Part shown: positions 43,728 to 54,322 of the stretch, piece after piece
How positions within the stretch are numbered: the stretch's first letter is position 1
Layout: the number at the start of each line of letters is the position of its first letter
Made by a program: the position numbers and the translations under genes
Assembly (NCBI RefSeq): GCF_016808095.1
Contig: NC_068975.1
Coordinates: 186,001-250,000, forward strand
Direction: 5' to 3'
Source of the DNA: Vigna angularis
Taxonomy: Eukaryota > Streptophyta > Magnoliopsida > Fabales > Fabaceae
DNA length: 64,000 nt
Notes under the pieces: generated by a model
What the model was told of the DNA's origin: nothing
What the model saw: only the letters and a program-made list of their open reading frames with translations
Database searches by the model: none

Positions 43728-45433
43728 TTAATTCAAGTTGCTTAGTGCTAATACTCCTATACTTGTTCTGAGATACTCAAATCTATCATGTTTGAGTGCT
43801 TTAGTGAATAGGTCAGCTAACTGTGATTCTGTTTTACAATGCTTCAGCTCAACTTTGTCTTTATTTACCATATCACGTAAGAAATGATATTTTACATAAA
43901 TGTGTTTGCTTCTTCCGTAGCTTACCGGATTCTTTGCTAAATTTATGGCAGACGTGTTGTCCATCTACAGCACAAATGGTTTCTCGATCTGCACCTTTAA
44001 ATCCTTCAAAACTTCATTGAACCAAACACCCTGGCACACAGCATGATAACCAGCCACATATTCCGCTTCACAACTTGATAGAGCAACAATGGTTTGTTTC
44101 TTAGAACTCCATGATATAGGTGTTGTATTTAGAAAGAAAATATTCCCTGATGTGCTTTTCCTTTCTACTTGATCTCCACCGAAATCGGAATTAGTGTATC
44201 CAACTAGTTTCAACTCATCCTTTTGCATGCCATACAGAAACAAAATACAATAATTAGTTGTTCCTTTAACATACCTTAGAACACGTTTAGCCGCAATCAA
44301 ATGACTTTTCTGTGGACTGCTCATGAATTGACTCAACAGGCCAACCCCATACATCAGCTCTGGTCTGCTATTACATAGGAATCGCAAAGAACCAATGAGC
44401 TGCTTATAAGTCGTTTCATCCACACTTTCTTCATCTACATCAAATCGCGGCTTCATATTGACCTCAAGTGGATTCCTGGTAACATTACATTGTGTCATCT
44501 TGAATCGCTCCAACAAATCCTTTATGTATTTCTTCTAGTGCATCACCAAGCCTGCAGCAGTGTGTGAGAACTCCATTCCCAGAAAATAGCTAAGTCTTCC
44601 AAGATCTGTCATTTCGAACTCAGCCTTCATCATATACTTGAACTCTTCAATTACATTCAAACTCGAGCCGGTCACCAATAGATCATCAACGTAGAGACAA
44701 ATAATCAACAGATCATTGCTATCGATCTTCTTCACATATAAGTTGTGCTCTACAATACACCTCTCGAACCCATTTCCACTGAAGAAAGCATCAATTCTTT
44801 TGTTCCAAGCCTTGGGAGCTTGTCTTAGTCCGTAAAGTGCCTTGTGTAGCTTGTACACTTAATGCTCCTTCTCCTTGTTGTTGAACCCAGGAGGCTGTTG
44901 GACATAATCTTCCTCCTCTAAAGGACCATGCAAAAATGCAAACTTAACATCAAGAGCAAACAATGGCCATTTCTTAGCACAAGCAATAGCAATTACTAAA
45001 CGTATAGTCTCTAACCTTGCAACAGGCGCATAAACCTCTTTGAAATCAACTCCTTGTTGTTGCAAGAAACCTCTTGCCACTAGTCTAGCTTTGTGCTTTG
45101 AAACAGTACCATCCGGATTCAGCTTGGTCTTGAACACCCACTTCACTCCAATGCATTGCTTATTAGGTGGCAAATTGACCAGCTTCCAAGTGTTATTCTT
45201 CTCGATTGATTTAATCTCCTTCATCATTGCTTCCCTCCAGAGTGGTTGTGATAAGGCATCATCGACATTCAAAGGCTCACTTCCAGCCATCAATGCTAGG
45301 TGAATTATATCACCTTCTTCATCCACTCCAGCATTTGAATACATTTCATATTCTGAAAAACGTGAAGGTCTTACCACTTGTCTTCTCGGCCTTGTTGAAG
45401 ATTCTACATTACTTTGGCTTCCAGTATTGCTAT
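43728..45433 (-). pseudogene. copia pol: reverse transcriptase and RNase H, with in-frame stops
   Basis: One frame on the minus strand from the LARD boundary to the stop at 43728, with stops at about 44859, 44535 and 43965. The RT reads EAMMKEIKSIEKNNTWKLV, KWVFKTKLNPDGTVSKHKAR, LVARGFLQQQGVDFKEVYAP and ALDVKFAFLHGPLEEEDYVQ, then YGLRQAPKAWNKRID and the catalytic YVDDLLVTGSS. RNase H continues DFGGDQVERKSTSGN, ALSSCEAEYVAG and MDNTSAINLAKNPVSYGRSK, and ends KHDRFEYLRTSIGV. The stops stand where Gln or similar codons are expected, so C-to-T decay is likely. It is continuous with the integrase at 53532-54322 across the LARD insertion. Confidence 0.88.
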
Positions 45434-48400
45434 TGATGAAGCTTGTCGCGGCCCATCAAAAGTTGATTGCAGATATTAATGCAGTACAGTATAACTAGGA
45501 TTTGACTCCTAGGTCGTCTCTCAAGGATCAATTTATGTGTGGTTCAGTTTTAGATCTTAACACGAAGTGGGGGGTTTTTAAGATTGTTTGTGCAGAAAAA
45601 AAAAATGTAAATGTTGAAAGCAGTAAAATTAACAATCCGTAAAATAAAACAGTAAACAGTAAAAACGAAATTAAATGGTAAAAACAAAATCACAGTGAAA
45701 ATAAAATGCGGAACAGTAAATGTGCAGAAATCGTAAATTTAGAAAACGGTAAATTCGGAACACAATAAATCCAGAAAACAGTTTGCATAAAATGTAAATT
45801 CAGATTTCAAAAGCAGTAGATTGCAAATAAGTAAAAACAGAAACAGAAATTTTGTAACAGAAAGCAGAAAACGAAATTTACAGTACATGAGAGAAAACGA
45901 AATAATCAACAGCAAAGTAAAACATCATCAGAAATTTAAAACGCAGAAAGCTCAGAATGAAATCATCAGTAGAAATTTAATTCGCAGAAATCATGAGAGT
46001 GGCAGAATTTAAAGTGCAGCAGAAATTAAACGAAAACAGTAAAACAGACCTTGAATTTGAGTAGTGGAAATTGAGATTGAACTGGAAAATTAAATTACAA
46101 TCCATTACAAAAATTACAGTACACAAATAAACATCACAGACCGAAAATTCAACACTGGAAATAAAGAACAACAAACCCCAAACCTCCCAAGGGGGAGGGG
46201 GAAAAATTGAAAGCCAGAACACAGAATTAGAAAGCCTCTACCCTACTCCTACTCCTACTGCCTACTCCTTTTCTTCTGTCCAAAGCTCTCCTTTTATTGT
46301 GGTAAGAGCCGTATCTGTGTGCCTGTGACGGTCCAAAACAAAATGTAAGGTCCCTCCCTTCTGGTTCCACCACTTCACTTCCAAAAGATGATTGAAATTT
46401 TGTCATCACGTACTCCATGTATGATTGCTTCTGGACGATGTAGAGCTCGTGAAGAATGGATGTCCGTGAGCTGCTTCAAAGAATCCGTGACTTCCATTTG
46501 TGTGGTTCCCACTTCCCATCAAGGAGTTGTTGTCCGAGAGCTCAACACGGTGGACCACCATATTCCTATTACAAACGTGAATCTCCACAAAATCCTGTCT
46601 GTGTGCTCTTCACCTCTTTTCTGGTCCAAGGCCGTGAGCTCTTCATGTGCTGCTGCTTCACGGCCTTTCCTTCTTGTCTGGTCTTGTGATGTTTGCTGGA
46701 ATGCTTGCCTCTCAAGTGTAGCAGCTCTCCTTTCTCGGTGGTTGCTGATAATGTGAATGATGGATGCCCATGAGTTCTTAGACGTTTCTTCAAAATGAAG
46801 AATCTATTTGTTCACAAGTGGTGGACAATGTGGGAGTAGCTGTCCACTTTTGGTGCTTTTCTGAATGATGCTTCAACCGCGTCTTCTTCCCATTCTTGTC
46901 TGTTTCCCAAGCAAGAATAAGTGTGTGGCTTATTCTCAAAAACCATGGACCCACCTTCTTTTATGTTCTTCATTCCATTCCGTGTGCCTTGTCTCTTTAG
47001 TGCTTTGGTGCGTCAGCTTATCAAAATTCAACTCTACCCTTTTTGAACGGTGCACTTCTTCTCATATGTTGGTTTCCATGTCATCATAAAAGTGCTGAAT
47101 GAAAGCACATGCCTTACCTCTTTCACGTAACCAACCACTTCATTCTCCATTATTCATCACATTATTCTCTCCCTATTTTTCTGAAGGCATGAGTGCGTGG
47201 GACATGATGTCTCCCACTTCTTAAAAAGAGAATATTCTCACTCTATGGGCCGTGAATGTGCTCTCTAATTTCTTCCAAGCCATACCGTGACAGCTGGAGA
47301 GAATTCTTCTTTTGTTTTTGCATTATGCCCACGTGAAAACTGCACCAAGGTGGCTCTTCGTGCAACACCATTCTGAATTGAAAACACTGACCACTTCTTA
47401 TTTCCGTGAAGCAGCATGACGTGGTGTTCTTGCTCATCTTTTATCTATTTTTTAAAGCAAATGTTGTTCAAAATTGGATGATGGCCGTGTGCTGTGTTGC
47501 TTCACGTGCAGCCCCTCCATTTTCATAACAATTCTTCTCCACTTACTTTCAGTGTAGTGGCAGCAGTGATCTCTTTGGACGTGCAACTTGTGCTTGCTTC
47601 CCCATGTGTGTGGCAGCAACTAATCAATTAAAATTCAGACTTCTTACCTCTTTCACGTGCTACCATGTAGTATTATGGGCCGTGATTAGGGAGAAAAAAC
47701 GTGGCAGCCCTTGCATCCAAAACATCATGGATTATGTGCACACTAACGCTTGTCTTTGAATTCGAATGTGGAGCTGCCCATATGCCAACTGCTGGATTCT
47801 CTGTTCACGCCTTCCACTTCTCTTGCATCTTTGTTGATGAGCTCACCTTGTTTCTTTTATTTCCCACGCCAATTTATTTTAAGCCACAAATAAGTAGTGT
47901 TAATTTTATGATGACCGTGTGCTTCTCCAATGTGGCATGACAGCACCTCCTTTGGTGTGCTAAACGCATGCTGGACTTTGTTAGCAGCATCAGTACCCCA
48001 TGTTCCAAGCTGCATTCCCTAAAAAAAATAAAATTCCATTCATAAGCCAAAATGAAAGTGATTCTTAGGGCATCTCACAAGCTCCTGGAATTATTGCATC
48101 TTCCAAAATTAAATCAGGATTTGCTTCTCCTAAGTGAGAGTAAACAAAATGAAATGATTTCCTAAAGAGTAGCGGCTGTACTTTCGTGTGTAAGCAAGCC
48201 GTGACAGTGTGCTTTTGATTCAAAATAAAATGTTTACTTAATTAATTGCTTTATAAAATAAATTAGTCCCTAAATTTTATCCAAATAATTTCCCTAAAAT
48301 TAATAACGTAAATAATTAACCATAGATAATTCAAATTAATCAAAATAAGAATTACTGGTCAAATTAAGTACAATTATGAAAAACGGGAAAATACTGGACA

Positions 48401-48470
48401 ATTAAGAACAATTTCCTCATTAAATCCGGTACAATAGACTAAATGTAGTGAACCAAATATTGACTCATCA
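45434..48470 (-). repeat. left LTR (3' LTR) of the LARD-like element
   Basis: 3037 bp, same length as 50495-53531, with roughly eight differences noticed by eye (e.g. near 45556, 46163, 46300, 46439, 46556, 47486, 47493, 48044). ORFs of 60-122 codons inside are not conserved domains; they recur in the other LTR only because the LTRs are duplicates. Confidence 0.92.
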
Positions 48471-49829
48471 AAATAGACCACACTTAGCCTTTTGCACTCC
48501 TGGGCAAAATTAAAACACAGCTTGGGAAATATTTTCTAAAGAACATCAGGAAAGTGACAGTAGACAGAAAACAAAGACTTATAAGGAAACAAACAGATTT
48601 ACACAGTTCTCAAAAATTCTGGACAAAGAAAATATGTAGATAATATCTAATACAGAATTTAAAGAAAGTAGATACTCATGAAATTATTCAAGTAATTCAA
48701 AGTATGACAAAATGAGCAATTAATTTGAGAAGATGAATTAAAAATGACAGACCTCACAGATGCACTTATCGGTGTTTCTCTCGAGTGTATGGGATAAGCA
48801 ATGTCAACTCGATGATCTCAAGAAAGCAAACACAAATAGATTTGGCGAGCCTCTAAAATTAATTCTTTAGAAATATACATATTTAAGTCAAAAGGTCTTT
48901 TCAAGGTTGTAATGGGGCCAAGGACAGGGGAGGATAAATATGGATAAGTAGCTGTAATTCAACAGAAATAGAGGAGCGGGGAACAAGTGTAAACATAGTC
49001 AAATCACACCCAAAACTCTATTTCAATCCTCTTCTTGACTCCCTTATTATTTTTTACTGTCTCTTTTATTTTCTTTCTTTTTAGTATATGACTGTAAGAG
49101 ACAAGATAAAAATTGTAGAACCAATTTGCCAAATTTTAGAATTTCCAGGGAGACCACACTTGTTCAAAAAATTATTTCTTTAGCTCCAAAATTTCCTAAG
49201 GTTAAAGTAATCATTTTTTTTTACTTAGGGACAGTGTATGGCTTGAAAATAAAGAAATTAGAGAAGTGTATAGGCTCAAAAGTGGGTATCAAAGGATTAC
49301 AACAGGGTAAGCTTATTTGGCTAAAGAGGCTTAAAAAAAATGCCTTTATCATTTTCAAATATGCATATTAATCAAAAAATATTAAGAGTCAAGCCAAATC
49401 ATCTGTACAAACGATCAAGAGTCATATCACACAAGAAAGAACAATAAAGTGGCTCAATTCTCACACAGGGTATTTTTGTCACAATTAATTTAACCTCTCA
49501 AACATCAAATTCATTTTCCCATGCAAAGAAAAACAAGAATTTTAAACCACAAGTATCAGTGAAATGAAAGATATATCTACAATTTTAAACAATGTCCAGA
49601 AATTAAGAGAAACATGCAAAATTTATTACACAAAAGGAAAAAAAAAAAAAAAAAAAATTAACCCACAAAATACAAACAAACAGAAAAATTCAGAAATTTC
49701 CCCCAGTAGACCACACTTAAACTACACAATGTCCTCATTGTGTTACAGTCATCAGATTAACAATTTATATCAGTCAAATAATATAGACATGTGCAGTAAA
49801 AGGTAAGGAAAGGGGAAGAAATTGTCCAT

Positions 49830-50306
49830 AACATCCATCAGTAGATGTTTTAATCACACAGCACCCATCAGTAGATGCTCATATTAATTTGTTTTTTTAA
49901 TTATTATTATTTTTTTAATTCTTGATATCCTTCAGTAGACATCAATGTTTGTCATTTTTATCGGCATCCATCAGCAGATGCCCAATCACCCAACATCCTT
50001 CATTAGATGTCGTAGAAGCATCCATCAGGAGATGCTATCATTACTGCCATCAGTAGCAGTATTGAACCTGAAAACTAAAAACTCGAACACACAAGGAAAG
50101 AAAAAAAAAATCAAATCCACAACAAACAAATAAATTAAAAAACATAGTAAGAAAATTTTACTATCATCCATTGTAGCAACATCCATCAGTAGATGTTATA
50201 TAAGCATCCATCAGTAGATGCTTATCTGAATCCTTTTAGCATCCCTCAGTGGATGTTGTCCAGGATTCATCAGCAGATGTTGTCGAAGCATCCTTCAGTA
50301 GATGCT
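49830..50306. repeat. array of short hairpins with conserved loop CATCAGTA
   Basis: About twelve units share the 8-nt loop CATCAGTA or a one-to-two base variant, flanked by complementary arms. Examples: AACATC/GATGTT (49830), GGCATC/GATGCC (about 49970), ACTGC/GCAGT (50043-50060), AACATC/GATGTT (about 50178) and a nine-base ATAAGCATC/GATGCTTAT (50200-50225). Spacers differ in length and sequence, so this is not a simple tandem repeat. Confidence 0.85.
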
Positions 50307-50470
50307 GCAAAACAAAAATCAAATCCACACACACAACTAGGTCCAGAATTTCACCTAGTCATGCACTCAGTAACAAAACACACAAAACATTCAAGCAAAC
50401 AAAACACAAAAATAGAAACCAGAACATATATTTACAAAACGAAAAATCTAAAACTTTACCGACAAATGAT

Positions 50471-50494
50471 TGATCCCCGGCAGCGGCGCCATTT
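50471..50494 (-). other. tRNA-Asp-type primer-binding site
   Basis: Minus strand: LTR end …CTTCATCA, four A residues, then TGGCGCCGCTGCCGGGGA. This differs by one base from the expected complement of tRNA-Asp (TGGCGCCGTTGCCGGGGA), as used by Athila-like elements. It defines the element's orientation. Confidence 0.85.
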
Positions 50495-53400
50495 TGATGA
50501 AGCTTGTCGCGGCCCATCAAAAGTTGATTGCAGATATTAATGCAGTACAGTATAACTAGGATTTGACTCCTAGGTCGTCTCTCAAGGATCAATTTATGTG
50601 TGGTTCAGTTTTAGATATTAACACGAAGTGGGGGGTTTTTAAGATTGTTTGTGCAGAAAAAAAAAATGTAAATGTTGAAAGCAGTAAAATTAACAATCCG
50701 TAAAATAAAACAGTAAACAGTAAAAACGAAATTAAATGGTAAAAACAAAATCACAGTGAAAATAAAATGCGGAACAGTAAATGTGCAGAAATCGTAAATT
50801 TAGAAAACGGTAAATTCGGAACACAATAAATCCAGAAAACAGTTTGCATAAAATGTAAATTCAGATTTCAAAAGCAGTAGATTGCAAATAAGTAAAAACA
50901 GAAACAGAAATTTTGTAACAGAAAGCAGAAAACGAAATTTACAGTACATGAGAGAAAACGAAATAATCAACAGCAAAGTAAAACATCATCAGAAATTTAA
51001 AACGCAGAAAGCTCAGAATGAAATCATCAGTAGAAATTTAATTCGCAGAAATCATGAGAGTGGCAGAATTTAAAGTGCAGCAGAAATTAAACGAAAACAG
51101 TAAAACAGACCTTGAATTTGAGTAGTGGAAATTGAGATTGAACTGGAAAATTAAATTACAATCCATTACAAAAATTACAGTACACAAATAAACATCACAG
51201 ACCGAAAATTCAACACTGAAAATAAAGAACAACAAACCCCAAACCTCCCAAGGGGGAGGGGGAAAAATTGAAAGCCAGAACACAGAATTAGAAAGCCTCT
51301 ACCCTACTCCTACTCCTACTGCCTACTCCTTTTCTTCTGTCCAAAGCTCTCCTTTTATTATGGTAAGAGCCGTATCTGTGTGCCTGTGACGGTCCAAAAC
51401 AAAATGTAAGGTCCCTCCCTTCTGGTTCCACCACTTCACTTCCAAAAGATGATTGAAATTTTGTCATCACGTACTCCATGTATGATTGCTTCTGGACGGT
51501 GTAGAGCTCGTGAAGAATGGATGTCCGTGAGCTGCTTCAAAGAATCCGTGACTTCCATTTGTGTGGTTCCCACTTCCCATCAAGGAGTTGTTGTCCGAGA
51601 GCTCAACACGGTGGACCATCATATTCCTATTACAAACGTGAATCTCCACAAAATCCTGTCTGTGTGCTCTTCACCTCTTTTCTGGTCCAAGGCCGTGAGC
51701 TCTTCATGTGCTGCTGCTTCACGGCCTTTCCTTCTTGTCTGGTCTTGTGATGTTTGCTGGAATGCTTGCCTCTCAAGTGTAGCAGCTCTCCTTTCTCGGT
51801 GGTTGCTGATAATGTGAATGATGGATGCCCATGAGTTCTTAGACGTTTCTTCAAAATGAAGAATCTATTTGTTCACAAGTGGTGGACAATGTGGGAGTAG
51901 CTGTCCACTTTTGGTGCTTTTCTGAATGATGCTTCAACCGCGTCTTCTTCCCATTCTTGTCTGTTTCCCAAGCAAGAATAAGTGTGTGGCTTATTCTCAA
52001 AAACCATGGACCCACCTTCTTTTATGTTCTTCATTCCATTCCGTGTGCCTTGTCTCTTTAGTGCTTTGGTGCGTCAGCTTATCAAAATTCAACTCTACCC
52101 TTTTTGAACGGTGCACTTCTTCTCATATGTTGGTTTCCATGTCATCATAAAAGTGCTGAATGAAAGCACATGCCTTACCTCTTTCACGTAACCAACCACT
52201 TCATTCTCCATTATTCATCACATTATTCTCTCCCTATTTTTCTGAAGGCATGAGTGCGTGGGACATGATGTCTCCCACTTCTTAAAAAGAGAATATTCTC
52301 ACTCTATGGGCCGTGAATGTGCTCTCTAATTTCTTCCAAGCCATACCGTGACAGCTGGAGAGAATTCTTCTTTTGTTTTTGCATTATGCCCACGTGAAAA
52401 CTGCACCAAGGTGGCTCTTCGTGCAACACCATTCTGAATTGAAAACACTGACCACTTCTTATTTCCGTGAAGCAGCATGACGTGGTGTTCTTGCTCATCT
52501 TTTATCTATTTTTTAAAGCAAATGTTGTTCAAAATTGGATGATGGTCGTGTGTTGTGTTGCTTCACGTGCAGCCCCTCCATTTTCATAACAATTCTTCTC
52601 CACTTACTTTCAGTGTAGTGGCAGCAGTGATCTCTTTGGACGTGCAACTTGTGCTTGCTTCCCCATGTGTGTGGCAGCAACTAATCAATTAAAATTCAGA
52701 CTTCTTACCTCTTTCACGTGCTACCATGTAGTATTATGGGCCGTGATTAGGGAGAAAAAACGTGGCAGCCCTTGCATCCAAAACATCATGGATTATGTGC
52801 ACACTAACGCTTGTCTTTGAATTCGAATGTGGAGCTGCCCATATGCCAACTGCTGGATTCTCTGTTCACGCCTTCCACTTCTCTTGCATCTTTGTTGATG
52901 AGCTCACCTTGTTTCTTTTATTTCCCACGCCAATTTATTTTAAGCCACAAATAAGTAGTGTTAATTTTATGATGACCGTGTGCTTCTCCAATGTGGCATG
53001 ACAGCACCTCCTTTGGTGTGCTAAACGCATGCTGGACTTTGTTAGCAGCATCAGTACCCCATGTTCCAAGCTGCATTCCCTAAAAAAAATAAAATTCCAT
53101 TCATAAGTCAAAATGAAAGTGATTCTTAGGGCATCTCACAAGCTCCTGGAATTATTGCATCTTCCAAAATTAAATCAGGATTTGCTTCTCCTAAGTGAGA
53201 GTAAACAAAATGAAATGATTTCCTAAAGAGTAGCGGCTGTACTTTCGTGTGTAAGCAAGCCGTGACAGTGTGCTTTTGATTCAAAATAAAATGTTTACTT
53301 AATTAATTGCTTTATAAAATAAATTAGTCCCTAAATTTTATCCAAATAATTTCCCTAAAATTAATAACGTAAATAATTAACCATAGATAATTCAAATTAA

Positions 53401-53531
53401 TCAAAATAAGAATTACTGGTCAAATTAAGTACAATTATGAAAAACGGGAAAATACTGGACAATTAAGAACAATTTCCTCATTAAATCCGGTACAATAGAC
53501 TAAATGTAGTGAACCAAATATTGACTCATCA
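50495..53531 (-). repeat. right LTR (5' LTR) of the LARD-like element
   Basis: 3037 bp, partner of 45434-48470. Transcription on the minus strand would start within it. Confidence 0.92.
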
Positions 53532-54322
53532 GCTATCAACCATCTGCTCAACATCTTCTTCATCAACTCGCATCGGCTCTTTCATCACAGTTCTTGATTT
53601 CTTCATGCTGGTCTGATTGCATTCCCAATCACAGCTTTCATGTTCAAGAATTAACACATCTCTACTAATGGTCATCTTCTTCCTGATAGGGTCAAACAAC
53701 TTATATGCTCTGGTAGGGTGGTATCCCACGAACACCATTGCCTCTCCCTTGTCATCAAGCTTTGTTCTCTTCTGTTCTGCAATATGACAGAAAGCCAAGG
53801 AAACGAAAACTTTAAAGTGCTTAACATAAGGTTTCATACCTGTCCAAATTGCATGCGACACGCTATCTATCAATCTCTTTGTTGGACACCTATTCAGCAC
53901 GTACATTGTTGTTGCCACCGCTTTTCCCCACAATTCATGCGACACACCCTTTTGTTTAAGCAAGCATCTGGTCATATTCATTATGGTTCAATTTCGTCTT
54001 TCTACCAAACCGTTGTGTTGAGGAGTATAAGGAGCTATAACCTCGTGTGTTATTCCCTATGCTTGACAAAATTCCTCAAATTCACACGACGTATATTCAC
54101 CCCCACCATCTGTCCTGATCAATTTTATCTGCCTACCAATTTCTTTTTCAACGCGATTCTTGAACCTCTTGAACATTTCCAGAACCTCACTTTTCAACCT
54201 TATGAAGTATACCCATATCATACGACTGAATTCATCGATGAAAGTAATGAAGTATCAATTTCCAGCCAGCGTTGGTATCTCGAGTGGGCAACATACATTT
54301 GAATGAATCACTTCAAGACGTT
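53532..54322 (-). pseudogene. copia integrase core, degraded
   Basis: Minus strand from the solo-LTR boundary reads LEVIHSNVCCPLEIPTLAGN, YFITFIDEFSRMIWVYF, IRTDGGGEYTSCEFEEFC and PYTPQHNGLVERRN, then MNMTRCLLKQKGVSHELWGK and KRLIDSVSHAIWTGMKP. The D-D-E core lies in FIDEFSR, RTDGGGEY and NGLVERRN. Stops interrupt at the Asn/Tyr of LAGN-YF, after FCQA and after RRN. It runs into the LARD insertion at 53536 and continues as RT at 45433. Confidence 0.88.

Larger units (their letters stand above)
48471..50494 (-). other. internal region of the LARD-like element
   Basis: 2024 bp without recognisable coding. It contains an A-run (49630-49658), an inverted-repeat array (49830-50306) and, next to the left LTR, the minus-strand sequence CTAAGTGTGGTCTATTT. 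A variant of that sequence recurs internally at about 49706-49726, next to a CCCCC tract. A classical polypurine tract is not evident. Confidence 0.75.
45434..53531 (-). mobile_element. non-coding LTR retrotransposon with giant LTRs (LARD-like, Athila-style primer site)
   Basis: 8098 bp with TGATGAAGC…ACTCATCA termini and perfect duplication gctat (45429-45433 and 53532-53536) in the host copia pol. Both LTRs are 3037 bp and the internal region 2024 bp. The site ATGGCGCCGCTGCCGGGGATC, read on minus beside the right LTR, matches the tRNA-Asp-type primer site used by Athila-like elements, so the element points to minus. No gag or pol motif is seen in any frame. Only about eight substitutions separate the LTRs, so the insertion is very recent. 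It must be mobilised by another element's proteins. Confidence 0.9.

Noticed and set aside
46388..46756. 122-codon ORF, repeated identically at 51449-51817
   Set aside because: Both copies are in the duplicated LTRs of one element; duplication is not evidence of coding. It has no domain and is on the strand opposite to element transcription.
49830..50306. CRISPR-like array of short repeats and unique spacers
   Set aside because: Plant nuclear DNA, imperfect repeats, irregular spacers, no cas genes. Better described as a hairpin array in an LTR element.
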